The notes under the pieces: generated by a model
Told to the model about the DNA's origin: nothing
Database searches by the model: none
What the model saw: the letters and a program-made list of their open reading frames with translations, nothing else
Assembly: GCF_905171765.1 (NCBI RefSeq)
Contig: NC_053391.1
Location: forward strand, 656,427,750 to 656,491,749
DNA from: Bufo bufo
Lineage: Eukaryota; Chordata; Amphibia; Anura; Bufonidae
Length of the DNA stretch: 64,000 bases
Direction: 5' to 3'
Shown: positions 1-10,897 of the stretch, piece after piece
Numbering within the stretch: the stretch's first letter is position 1
Layout: every line of letters begins with the position of its first letter
Program-made: the position numbers and the translations under genes

Positions 1-345
1 TCATTTTAATGTGTGTATTCACACATCAGTGTTTTAGCACGGTCCATTGATTCGTGTTTTTAGCACGGATGCATGCTCTCTTTTGTCAGTGTTCATGGAT
101 CCATCACGCCCATTATAGTCTATGGGTCCATGAAAACCACAGATGCCATCCACGTTGCATGCGTGTTTCACGGATCATTAAGAAGAGATTCTTTGAAAAT
201 TATTTTTCAGCTGTTCAGTGTCAGTGAAACACGGATTCAACATGGACAGCAAAAAACGGACACACGGATCCTTCACAGACAGCTTCCTGGATGCATCACT
301 GACCAGCTGCTCACGGATTTGAGTACGGACATGGACGTGTGAATG
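1..345. repeat. Remnant of a palindromic Harbinger-like MITE (left end outside window)
   Basis: The stretch repeats variants of ACGGATCC and GTCCATGA in both orientations. It ends in CGTGTGAATGAGGCTTAA, which resembles the right ends of the better-preserved MITEs at 22706-22998 and 30043-30499 and the end of the outer repeat near 22350. No matching left end is visible because the window begins inside it. Assignment rests on end similarity only. Confidence 0.35.
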
Positions 346-2017
346 AGGCTTAAAGGATTGAGGAAAGAGAGGGCAGAGAGAGCAGCTTCAAAGGGAAAAA
401 GCACCGATCCCCAAACTTGCAGCTCCACAAGCAATCAGAAAAAGCACGTCTTGAAAGTTAACCCCTTCAGCCGCCATGAAGTACCTGTATGTCACAGTAG
501 CTGAGGGCTTGAATGGTGTGGTCTGCTACAGTGAGCCCGCTCCATACGAAGTGGGTGCCGGCTGTATAATAGGAGCAGACACCTGGCCGCAATGACAGGA
601 AATGGAAATCACAGCAAATCCTGTCATTTAACCCCTCAGATGCCGCTTTCAACATCTGTGAGGTTAGGCAGAGAGATGCGGCTCCCTCTGCCTTCTGATT
701 GGTTACTGTAACAGCCTGGGAACTGATGAAGCTTCCCAGGCCTGTCATGGTAAGCTTCCTGCTGAGCTGTGCACTGCTCTGTTATGGCTGTCAGAAAATG
801 GTGATGTATAAAAATAAAAAGGTTTTTATATTTGTAAAGGTAGTAAAACAAAAAAACCTATACAAATTTGGTATCGCCGTAATCGCATTGAGCTGCAGAA
901 TAAGGATGTCATTTTTAGCGTGCAGTGCTACCGCCACTAATATCAAAACCCAAAAAACCTTGTAAGAATTGTGTTTGTTTTTTTCAATTTAACACCGCAA
1001 AGAATATTTTTAGCGTTTTCCAATACCAGGCATGGTAAATTAAATGGTGCCATAAAAAATACAACAAGAGTTATGGCAATTGAAATGTGGGGAGCAAAAA
1101 ACCAAAATGCAAAAAAAAAAAAGAGTTAAAAGAGAAATGCAGAAATCAGAACACAATGTAGTAGAATGTGGACCTCTTCCGTCACATGCACGTATCTTGT
1201 AAAAAAATATTTTACGTGACAAATGTGCACATACGTGTTGATAATGGAATCTACAAAAGTGAGTTTGCATCTGTGCTTCTAGCAGTGCCATGTATTATAT
1301 AATGTTGGATGTCTGTTATACTTTATGATGGGAAAATCTGAGTGTTTACAAATGGGCTGAACTCAATAGCAGCAACACATATGGGTTTGATAACACAATA
1401 ACAATAGTAACCGTACACTTTATCAGCCGATTCTATGGCTGGATCCAAAAATGTGGCTCGGGTAAAAGTCTACAAAGGTAATTAAGACTTCCATGCTGTG
1501 ATTTTTTATTTTATCAACACTACATACTTGACCTCCATCCCCGATGCAGAGTTTTTGGGACTGGATACATAACAATGGAATGATATTTGTAGAGATGATC
1601 TCATCCTTTTGTGGCAGTGCTACAGAAGACATCTGGGAAGCTGTCATAGACAAGTAATAAGCATACTCCATATCTGGAGTAAGGACCTTCAGATGTAGGT
1701 TTGATACCACTGAGAGACCAAAACTCAAGTGCGCATCTCTTTAAAATGTTCAGCTTTAGCAAAAAGGATGAAATTCAATACAGTTCAATGGGGTATAGTA
1801 CAATAGTCACTGTAGTGCAGTAACACAAAAGTGGTTTGCCTAAATCAGGGCTGCTTTAACCTTAAGGCAAATGGTGCAACGGTATTGCAGCCACCAATGC
1901 AGTGAGCCGATGAGGAGCCTGAGCAGAGAATGGGAGTGATAGTGGCTCACTGTTGCTCCCTAGGGCCATGTAGTGAAAGGCGGGTGCACCCTTGGGGCAC
2001 ACCCTGATTCTGAAGCT
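346..2017. other. Unassigned sequence, no gene recognised
   Basis: No element boundaries, splice-bounded exons or known protein motifs are visible. The part around 820-960 (GGTATCGCCGTAATCG) looks like an interspersed repeat of frog genomes, but that is recalled, not shown here. An open frame of about 100 codons at 1423-1728 (-) matches no family I recognise, lacks a good start and may be chance. Confidence 0.35.
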
Positions 2018-2360
2018 GCCTGATGATAGCTGGAGTGCCCTGATGGTAGCTGGAGTGCCCTACATGTGCCAGTAGTAGAAGAATAAATGTCTCTCTTTAC
2101 TTTACTCGGACCTGGGAGAGATGTGGCATTTCAGGCCTGGGAGGGATGTGGCATTTCCCAATTTCAACTGTATCTGAACTCTCAGGAAACAGATACAGTT
2201 GAATACAATGGTGAAGCAGTGAGCCATCAACTCCTTGCTCCATCATTTACTGGCATGTGTGATTCTTCTTCTGGTCACTCAGTAGTCTGGCGGAGTCTCC
2301 TCTTCTGCTAAGCACTGTTCTGGTCACTCAGTAGTCTGGCGGAGTCTCTTCTGCTAAGCA
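2018..2360. repeat. Cluster of short local tandem duplications
   Basis: Three different sequences are each duplicated side by side: TGATGGTAGCTGGAGTGCCC near 2018-2060, CTGGGAGRGATGTGGCATTT near 2109-2153, and a 40-47-bp unit containing CTCAGTAGTCTGGCGGAGTC near 2273-2365. The middle also contains a hairpin (2163-2203) pairing TTCAACTGTATCT with AGATACAGTTGAA. No coding role is evident. Confidence 0.6.
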
Positions 2361-3530
2361 CTGTTCCCAAACTGCAGAACACTACGGCCTCTGACTGCTC
2401 TCCTTATATACAGTTTGTGGCTGAACTAGAACCTTCTAGTGGGAGGGATGGAGTGGAGAAACTCAGCACAAACAGATACAAATAAACATATCAATATAAA
2501 GCAAAAATATCCAAACGTAATAGATGATGTATAAAAATATAAAATATTTGGTTAAAAAGTAATAAACAATACACACAATATACAGTAATACTGTGTTTTC
2601 CTGTCTGGCTCAGTGAAGGCAGTAAATTGCTGCAGATATGTGAGTCTGTAACTGAGGAAGACAGGAACACATCTTATCAACTATATACACTATTACTGAA
2701 TCCAAAGGAACGAAAGCACTATGTACTCCTGTTGTATCTATTTCATCCAATAATCATATATATCCAGAATAAAAAATTGCCTTTTTATAAAGAAAAAAAT
2801 CAATGTTCAGTAATTGTAAATACCGCATAACAATGTAAATTCTTGATTCCATTTCACTCTCTAATTGATGACCATGATTGTATACAATAAAAATTGATTT
2901 GATCCAAATATTATATGCAGATAGATTTATCAGTCAATACTCCTATTAGATAGTTGTGCTCTTCATAATGCAAGTGGTAGTATGACTAATCTGGTTTCAT
3001 TCATGGATCAATGTACATGATAGTACCAGCAAGTAGCTTGATCCAGATATACCTGATCAGTTTTCATAATTCATACTGTATACATATTATGTTCCTTATT
3101 CAATATAGATGATGATATATTTAGAAACTTAATCAGTTGTTGCCGCTATACCTTGTGCATTATATACCGTTCTTTGTTGTAAAAGATAAAATGTTATTGC
3201 ATTGTTGGTTTCTCCGGAGTGGATCTTTTGCTTTAGCGGTATTCAACTCTTAGGCCGGACCTCCTGACTCCCCGCATTGCAGCCAGTGCGCTCCCTTGTT
3301 CGGCATCCCACGTGATCGGACTATCTGTTTGATCTCCGATGCAGCGCGCTGTTACTTAGTATGCTTCAGATCTTTAGTACTGTTTGGTACTACAGTAATC
3401 AAGAGAGATCCCTGACATAACCGTTGGTACTACAGTAATCCAGAGAGACCCCCGGCATAACCTCTATTTGCCACTTGATACAGTAGTGCAACCATGTAAA
3501 GATCTGAAGCATACTAAGTAACTGCATTGG

Positions 3531-4114
3531 TGTCACTCCTGTGACAGGTCTTAGAAGGTCTGAAAGATTATCTGCACATTAGTGATCTGACAGCCTCTTT
3601 TGGTTTCACTTTGTCTGTGTGTTGCTGGTATGTCCACACCTCCTGTTCAGGTGTGGATCATGTGACCTTTACCCATCCCTATTTAGTCTGACTTTACCCA
3701 TCACTCCTTGCTCTGGATAGCTTCATTTGGTTTTGGAAGAGCTGGAGTGTGGTTTGTGTTGAAGTCCTGTTCATCCATCATCCTCAGAAGTTAAGTGTTC
3801 TGCTTTTTGTGTTTTGTATTCCCCCCCCCTGGTTGTTTACTAGGCCTCAGCGAGACGCTAGTTCCTTCACCAGGGAAGGAACGGGTTGTCTCTGCCCTGT
3901 CATTACCTTTAGGGCATCCGAGGGCCACCAGGGTTTTCTTTGTTACTGTGTATGGGCATCTCTACCATCGAGAGGTGCCCATACGGATAGGAGTTAAGGC
4001 CAGGAGCAGGGTTTTATAGGTGGTGACCCTTTTCCTTCCCTAGCGGTGAGGCCTAGTGTCTTTACCCTTCCTTCTTGTTGTCTTTTGGTGTTCTCCCTTA
4101 TTACATCCGTGACA
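3531..4114 (-). mobile_element. Solo LTR, gypsy-type
   Basis: A 584-bp insertion in the foldback right arm starts TGTCACTCC and ends CCGTGACA. It is flanked by ATTGG (3526-3530) and ATCGG (4115-4119), a 5-bp target duplication with one mismatch. The uninterrupted foldback arm at 3330-3345 reads through as the ancestral ATCGG site. Read on the minus strand it starts TGTCACGGATG, like the LTR at 52961-54088 (TGTCACGGATT), and carries a TATA-like CTATAAAAC. No internal region accompanies it, so it is best read as a solo LTR left by LTR-LTR recombination. Confidence 0.7.
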
Positions 4115-5089
4115 ATCGGAGATCAAACAGATAGTCTGATCACATGGGACGCCGAACAAGGGAGCGCACTGGCTGCGATATGGGGAGTCAGGAGGTCCGG
4201 CCTAAGAGTTAAATACCGCTAAAGCAAAAGACCCACTCTGGAGAAACCAACAATGTGGTAACATTTTATCTTTTACAACAAAGAACGGTATATAATGCAT
4301 AATGTATAGCGGTAACAACCGATTAAGTTGCTATATATATATACATACTCATCTATATTGAATAAGGAACATAATATGTATACAGTATGAATTATGAAAA
4401 CTAATCAGGTATATCCGGATCAAGCTACTTGCTGATACTAACTATCATGTACATTGATTTATGAATGAAATCGGACTTTCTTTTTTTGCTAACAAATATG
4501 TACATTGATCCATGAATGAAACCAGATTAGTCATACTGTAAACAGAATTTTACTTAAATGTGGCAATAAACACAACGACAAATGCTGAGAACATACAATC
4601 ACTTTACATACACCCAACCCGAAGGCTGAGACCCTTGTGCTGCACTCCGATGGATGTAGGATAAAAGTGAAGCAATTTACCTGCTGGCGGGCACAACTAA
4701 ACTGCCACACCTTACCTGTTATTACCCTAAAAACAAGAACCACTGTATGGGTGTGTGGTACGGGCTAGCCTGCAGTGCAGAACAACAGTTTACAATCTTA
4801 ACAAGTTCTACAGTATTCCCCCTCCCATAACTGGTCCTGTAACACGTGCCTGAGTATTCCTCCTGAGCAAGAAAATGCCAGCCTGACTTGAGTTTGTGGG
4901 AATTTTATCAGCTCCCCAATGTGGAATGTCGCTTTAAGTTATGAAGTCCTTGAAATGAACAGGAGTAACACTTGTGGTCTGACACAAACAGAAACCCTAA
5001 CTAACTAACTACCAACCTGGTCTCAGTCTCTAGGCGTTAACACTGTGATGAGGTGCGTGCACGATCTTACCGACCCGGGTCTTCTTTGC

Positions 5090-5395
5090 ATCCGCTGGTG
5101 ACTCTGAATCTTTATTCTGCAGGGCCTGCGGGCGGGCGGCGGACTTACACAGTCACACTCACAGTGTGACACTGCGCTCCGATCTGGACTGAAGGAGTGA
5201 GGAGGGGGCGGGGCTCGGGGCCGCTCTGAGCTCCGCTCTGCTGCCTGGCTGGCCTGCCTGCTGTCTCTTTAAGAGAGCAGACCAGTGGCTGCTGGAGCGT
5301 AGCCACTGAGCTCCGCCCCCAGAGAGAAGACAGAGCGCGCCCAGCCAGCAGACACAGCAAGGCCCACGCGGCAGCCGGCAGCACTACAGCTAGAG
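5090..5395. other. CpG-rich, promoter-like block inside the 2.5-kb insertion
   Basis: The block has many CpG and GGGCGG-like sites (for example GGGGGCGGGGCTCGGGG at 5203) and stands out from the AT-rich surroundings. It could be the U3 promoter of a long LTR, but no TATA box or start site can be defined. The 79-codon minus-strand frame here has no recognisable domain and is not called as a gene. Confidence 0.35.
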
Positions 5396-5455
5396 AACAT
5401 ATAGGTATTTTTTATTTGGAGAAATGATTATGATTTATGTGAATGTGCCAACAGT

Positions 5456-5830
5456 GCCATGGGGGGACGGGACAGAGATGTGCTGATGCTGCCCAAGTGG
5501 AGGGGACAGGGAGAAGTGTGCCAATCTTGCCATGGTAACTGGGGGGGGGGGACAGAGTCTCTGTTGCCCCCCCCCCCCGCGTCACCATGGCATTGGCACA
5601 TTTCTCCCTGTCCCCTCCAGATGGTCAGCATCAGCACATCTCTGTCACAGGGATGTGCTGATGCTGCCCATCTGGAGGGGACAGGGAGAAATGTGCCAAT
5701 GCCATGGTGACGCAGGGGTGGGGGGAGGGGACAGAGATGTGCTGATGCTGCCCATCTGGAGGGGACAGGGAGAAATGTGCCAATGCCATGGTGACTGGGC
5801 GGGGGGATGTGCTGCTGCCAGCCCACTGGC
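5456..5830. repeat. GC-rich minisatellite with units in alternating orientation
   Basis: A unit of roughly 65-80 bp with core GATGTGCTGATGCTGCCC and GGGGACAGGGAGAA occurs in plus orientation at about 5460-5535, inverted at 5585-5648, plus at 5650-5712 and plus at 5730-5797. The middle two form a long inverted repeat with almost no spacer. All frames stay partly open through it, giving spurious ORFs on both strands. Confidence 0.7.
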
Positions 5831-6496
5831 CCATCTGGAATGGAAAAAATGTGCAATGGGTGAGGGGGGGGGGGGCTCAGAGAGGACAGGGGGACAGTGT
5901 GCTTTCCTGCTACTACATCAACCCCCCCCCAGGGATTTTGGGGGCCATTAAGGGTTGGACTTTAACTCCTTGCTGCTGATGTTGAGTGTGCACATAGCCA
6001 CCAATCATATTCCTATCCCCCAGCACATCAGTTACCTTTAGGAGGGGGGATATGATTGGTGGCTATGTGCACACTCCGCATCATCCAACCCCTAATGCCC
6101 CCCAAAATGCCCGGTGTGGGGGGGGGGGGGTATGACAGGCAGGAGGAGTAATGTGTATGCGGGCCCTTGCCCTGCACTCGCTCAGCTGTGCTTGCATACA
6201 TATCGTGCCCTGTGTCCACTGTCCTGTGCCCACTCTGCTAAAGCCTGGCATAGCCCAGCTTTACCAAAGCAGACAGGCAGGAACTGTGATGTGATCATAT
6301 TTATCATATGTATGTGTGTGTGTCCGTCCCTGTGTGTGTGTGTGTCTCTTCCTGTGTGTCACCATCACCATGCCCACTGTTCCTATGTCTTGACGCAGCT
6401 GCATCAGGACGTTCTGTGCGGAGGAAGAAGAAAGAGGAGGCAGCGCCAGCAGCATGGAGTCCGTGCGATAGACACAGGAAGGCACACTAAGGACTA

Positions 6497-6640
6497 AGGT
6501 AACACTACCACATGATCTACACTAGTGTTATCTGTGGTTTTACATAGGACTGCAGGTAACACTACCACATTATCAGCACTAGTGTTATTTGTGGTTTTAC
6601 ATAGGACTGCAGGTAACACTACCACATTATCAGCACTAAC
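6497..6640. repeat. 57-bp tandem repeat, about 2.5 copies
   Basis: The unit starts AGGTAACACTACCACAT and ends ACATAGGACTGC. Copies begin at 6497, 6554 and 6611, and the last is truncated near 6640. It lies in the 3' part of the 4537-7083 insertion. Confidence 0.75.
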
Positions 6641-7766
6641 ATTTATTGTTTACCACTTGATTGTCTACTGTTGTTTTATTTGATATGAATGATTTATATT
6701 GTGCTTAGAAGTTTAATACCTTTTGAATAAAAGTTGTATTTTTATCATAGCTTGTAATCTGTTTTTTGGGGACTTAACGGAATGGAAGGTTTTAAATTGA
6801 GCAGATATTGGAGAAATGGGTGTGACCACTGAAAGGGTGTGGTTATGGAGGGGCGTGGTTACTGAGGGGGCGTGGTCACTATGGGGCGCTGTAAAGCTTT
6901 CTCGCACAGGGCGCCTAAAGGCCTAAGGCCGGCCCTGCTCTCTCATAAACATGGAGATATATGTGCAGTCTGTAGCTGCGTTAGGAAACAGCGGCATTTT
7001 GTGGCCAAAGAGCAAAATGTCAGTCCAGAACATTTAATTTAATCACAGTGTTCAGACAAGGAGAGCTGTTTCCCCATCTCACAATACTACCACTTGCCTT
7101 ATGAAGAGCACAACTATCTAATAGGAGTATCGACTGATAAATCTATCTGCATATAATATTTTGATCAAATCAATTTTTATTGTATACAATCATGGTCATC
7201 AATTAGAGAGTGAAATGGAATCATGAAGAATTGAGATTGTTATGCGGTATTTACAATTATTGAACACTGATTTTTTCTTTATAAAAAGGACATTTTTTAT
7301 TCTGGATATATTTGTTTACTGGATGAAGTAGATACAACAGGAGTACATAGAGCTTCCGTTCTTTTGGATTCAATAACATTGTATATAGTTGATAAGATGT
7401 GTTCCTGTCTTCCCCATTACAGACTCACATATCTGCAGCAATTTACTGCCTTCACTGAGCCAGACAGGAAAACACAGTATTATCTTGTGTGTATTGTTTA
7501 TTAGTTTTTAACCATATTTTTTTTATATCTTTATACATCATCTATTATGTTTGGATATTTTTGCTCATATTGATATGTTTCTAAGTATTTGGATATAATA
7601 AATATCTGTTCTCGGTACATTTCCTGGTGATTGAGTGCCTGGTTGGAATGTTACAATTCCTGTCTCTCATAGACTTGCATTAGAGCTTCAATGGCAATGA
7701 GACTGCAGTTTTTTCAAACAAAAACAGGTTTTCAGACATAATAACAGGACTAAACCAGGTCAGTAT

Positions 7767-8191
7767 TAGAGATGAGCGAATTTCCGCTTATGAAATTCGT
7801 TTGCGATTCGTTTACTGGTAAAAGCAGAATTGCGTTATGGATTCCGTTACCACGGACCATCACACAATTCTATGACGGAATGTATAACGGAATACCTTTA
7901 GAGGCATTCCGTTATTCATTCGGTTATAATAGAAGTCTATGGGCTGCAAAACGGATCCGTCCCGCAGGCGAGTCCTCCACTGCATAACGGAAACAGGACG
8001 GATCCGTTATGCAGCCCATAGACTTCTATTATGATGGAATGAATAACGGAATGCCTCTAAAGGCATTCCGTTATACATTCCGTCATAGAATTGCGTTAGG
8101 GTCCGTGGTAACAGAATCCATAACGCAATTCACCTTTTACCGACAAACGAAGTGTGAACGAATTTCAAAATATAAAATTCACTCATCTCTA
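7767..8191. mobile_element. hAT-type MITE, nearly full-length palindrome
   Basis: The element is bounded by the 8-bp duplication GTCAGTAT (7759-7766 and 8192-8199). Termini are TAGAGATGAG and CTCATCTCTA. The halves are inverted copies centred near 7985 (CCGTTATTCATTCGGTTAT against its inverse). It has no coding capacity. The 8-bp duplication and TAGAG-type ends fit hAT. The hAT at 57911-62165 has related ends (TAGAGTTGAG). Confidence 0.85.
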
Positions 8192-8469
8192 GTCAGTATG
8201 TCTGGTCTTGGTGGTAAACTAGCCAGCATTTGTAGAAGCTTTTTCCCTCCAAAATGCAGACTTCTTTAACCCTTATGGTAACTGTGGAATTTACCAGCTT
8301 CTCATTGTTAGCTAGAAAGTCCCAAAAAGTCTCTCAGTATTCATTAACCCTTTCCACAGTGCTGTGCAAATACAGTGCAAATGAGCAAGATACTGTATGT
8401 ATCACAGCAAACATAAAATGCAGTTACACAGTATTAAACAGTATAAGTCAGTGCAAGTTGACCCTTTAA

Positions 8470-8889
8470 AGGGAGTCTGTCATCTACCTGACCGGTTTCA
8501 AACAGGTGACATTGTTCAGTGGGGCACCAAGACATGACACAGATGTTACCCGTGTTTAGTTCTTCAGATGCTTCAAATCGCCCAAGTGTCGTTTTTATCA
8601 TATGCTAATGAGCCGTCGCAAGTGCCCAGGGGCGGAGAGTTTTCTGAAAGTGCCCAGGTTCCTCCGCCTCACTCAGGTAAATATGATGTCACAGAGCCAC
8701 AGGGCTGGCCTGAGCTTACTGAGGGGCGGAGTTAGGCGCGAGTGAGGCGGGGGAACTGGGGCACTTTCAGAAAACTCTCCGCCCCTGGGCACTTGCGACG
8801 GCTCATTAGCATACGATAAAAACTAAACACGGGTAACATCTGTGTCATGTCACCTGTTTGAAACCGGTCAGGTAGGTGACAGACTCCCT
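8470..8889. mobile_element. TTAA-flanked foldback MITE
   Basis: TTAA lies at 8466-8469 and 8890-8893. Terminal repeats start AGGGAGTCTGTC and the right end is its inverse. The arms extend inward as inverted copies (CTGACCGGTTTCAAACAGGT against its complement; GCTAATGAGCCGTCGCAAGT likewise). A TTAA target fits piggyBac or Kolobok superfamilies, and I cannot choose between them. The same terminus occurs once at 20832. Confidence 0.8.
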
Positions 8890-9164
8890 TTAAAGTAAAG
8901 TAAAATGAAAAGTTCATGACTTTGCATAGGGGAAATAGGGGTAAATGTCCACAAATGTCCAGACTTCCAGTACCACTGCTCCAGGGCACTACAACTACTG
9001 TGTGCAGACACTAAGGAAGCATCAATACTGTGAAAGATATGACAATTTTCAGGGAGTGTGGAGGCACTGATGAAATTTCGGGACTGGGCCCACCAATGTG
9101 TTAAAACGGCCCTATCCTAAATCCATAGACTTATTACATATTGGAGTTTAATGTGGGGACACTG

Positions 9165-10109
9165 TGCAGCGTACTCAAGTTGTGTGTAGAAATGTGTTCC
9201 TGGGTGTAGTAGTGCAATGACACTAACCTGAGACGGCTGACTCTCTGCAAGGGCAGGGGATGATAGGAAATGTTCGTGACGCCAGTGCCAATTAAACGGT
9301 GGCACGCCGTTTGCTGATAGCAGGAATAACTGAGGAACCACGTGATGTTAAAACAAAACTCCAACTTTAGTAGTTTCCATATAGAGACATTAATGGAAGC
9401 ACAGTTCCTTTGCATACAGTTGATTTTTCAATACGGTCGATGCAGGCAATACAGATTAAGCAAGGTGACTTCAGAGTGTGAAACACAGGACTTGCAGTAC
9501 AGGAGCTTGCACTCTATTCCTGACTGATCCTGGGACATAGAAAATCTTCTCCAAGGCCCAATACCTTAACTCTGGCGTATATCCTTGGTTCTCTCTTTAT
9601 AAAGTACCTCCTCTGTTATCTTGAGTACCTCTTGCTTTTCTGCGCTTTGCCTCTGTCTCCCTCTCAGTTTCCTCAGGCTCTTTAACTGAGGTATTCCTGT
9701 TTCGGCATATGGGAATTCAGGAGGGGAACCTTCTCCTTGGATCTGGAACCCGGTTACAGGGACTACAATACCCTCTCCTGGTCCGCAGGCTTCAGGCCTG
9801 GGCTTGACTCAGACATAGTCTAAACTCCAACTGCTGTAGACTGACTTTAGACTAGACTGACTTTTGCTTCCCTGTCTGGGCCTTATATAAACTAGGGCTC
9901 TCTAGCTCCCTCTAGTGACTAGAAGCTGGAATGACACCCCTAGCAGGCCTGTACATGCAAGTTTCACAGTAACAGGGAAATACATAACATTACATTACAT
10001 GACAATTTATAAAGATGACATATACCAACTTCCCCATAATTAAGGGGGGACGACAGCACACCAAGTGACACTTTTGTAGTGACGGGCATTACAGTCCCCG
10101 TACACTACA
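9165..10109 (-). repeat. 3' LTR of the cold-shock element
   Basis: Near-identical to 12776-13721. On the minus strand it contains a TATA-like TTTATATAAGG around 9893-9903 and begins TGTAGTGTACGGGG. It also holds GTTCGTGACGCCA (9272-9284), the same 13-mer as the candidate primer site. Confidence 0.88.
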
Positions 10110-10123
10110 TACCCCACTGCTTT
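10110..10123 (-). promoter_or_regulatory. Candidate polypurine tract
   Basis: On the minus strand the sequence AAAGCAGTGGGGTA directly abuts the 3' LTR. This is where plus-strand DNA priming is expected in LTR elements. It is short and interrupted by pyrimidines, so the call is tentative. Confidence 0.5.
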
Positions 10124-10897
10124 AAGCTGAGTACGACCTCGTACTCCATCAGGGCTCGCCCAACTGGAATCTCTACCTGAAACAGAAAAAGAGACATGCA
10201 GGCATACATACATGTAATTCATCTGCATTTACATTCATATCAGGTCCAATTGGCAAAGGTGAAGGGTGATGACAAGGGGCGTCGTTCTCTTCTCTCAGGA
10301 TAGTGAATGGAACTGGGGCGCTGACCTGGCACAGCGTAACATTATAACCAGGATAGTCCATGACAATGAATAAGTCCATAATAGAACAGCAAAATAGATA
10401 AAACAGTATAAAAGTTCTTGGAGGCTCAAAGAACAAACATGAGTCCGTACCCAGGTTATTTTCCTATTAAATCACAGAGGCTCTCGTGCGGTGGAGTCCA
10501 TCTCTGGGCACATTTCCTTTTAAAAGAGCAAAAATCTCAGAGGCTCAGGTTCTTTTGAGTCTGTCTCCGGGCACGGTTCCTTAGTATCAAGTTGCACAAT
10601 AAAATGACAGCAAAGACAAGTGCTGTAATACCCCTGATCAACCTGAAAAGGGGGTTAAGGGTAAAAGGTGCAACTCAGGAACAGGCACAACTTGGCGTGG
10701 GGTAGCAAAAGCAGGCAGGAGGTCCTGGAAACAAACTTGGCTTTGTTGACTTTAATACTTCAGTGGTCAACACCCACCACTGAGCCGTGGATAAACTGGC
10801 AGCAGCAACAAACGACCAGGAAACATAGGACTCCTGTCCTGGAAGGGTTAACAGCATTTATCATTGGTGAAATAAATCAAAGGCCTAGCAGGCTGAT
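10124..10897 (-). other. Non-coding interior of the cold-shock element, downstream of its ORF
   Basis: About 770 bp lie between the ORF stop and the purine tract with no open frame showing retroviral-type motifs. In autonomous relatives the pol gene would be expected here. Its absence marks the element as non-autonomous. The block may hold packaging or reverse-transcription signals (inference). Confidence 0.6.

Larger units (their letters stand above)
4537..7083. mobile_element. 2.5-kb TG...CA insertion, class uncertain
   Basis: This interrupts the foldback right arm exactly. ATAC occurs at 4533-4536 and again at 7084-7087, and the intact left arm shows a single ATAC at the matching point. 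The insert begins TGTAAACAG and ends CATCTCACA, the TG...CA ends of LTR elements with a 4-bp duplication. It contains no recognisable gag or pol and no internal LTR pair. It could be an unusually long solo LTR or a non-autonomous element. It holds a CpG-rich block, an inverted minisatellite, a hairpin near 5988-6075 and a 57-bp tandem repeat, annotated separately. Confidence 0.6.
2483..7585. mobile_element. Large foldback element, split by two LTR-type insertions
   Basis: The left arm 2483-3372 is matched in inverted orientation by three pieces: 3501-3530, 4120-4536 and 7088-7585. Examples are TTCACTGAGCCAGACAGGAA (about 7451) against TTCCTGTCTGGCTCAGTGAA (2599), and GATCTCCGATGCAGCGCGC (3332) against ATCGGAGATC (4115). 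The loop lies near 3373-3500. Without the two insertions the element is about 2 kb. Its outer ends fade and no clear target duplication was found, so its superfamily is open. Confidence 0.72.

Noticed and set aside
1423..1728. 101-codon minus-strand ORF as a host exon
   Set aside because: No recognisable family, no ATG at the start, a stop directly upstream and no convincing splice sites; chance cannot be excluded.
5428..5951. Pairs of ORFs on both strands of 83-142 codons
   Set aside because: They follow the alternating-orientation minisatellite and mirror one another.
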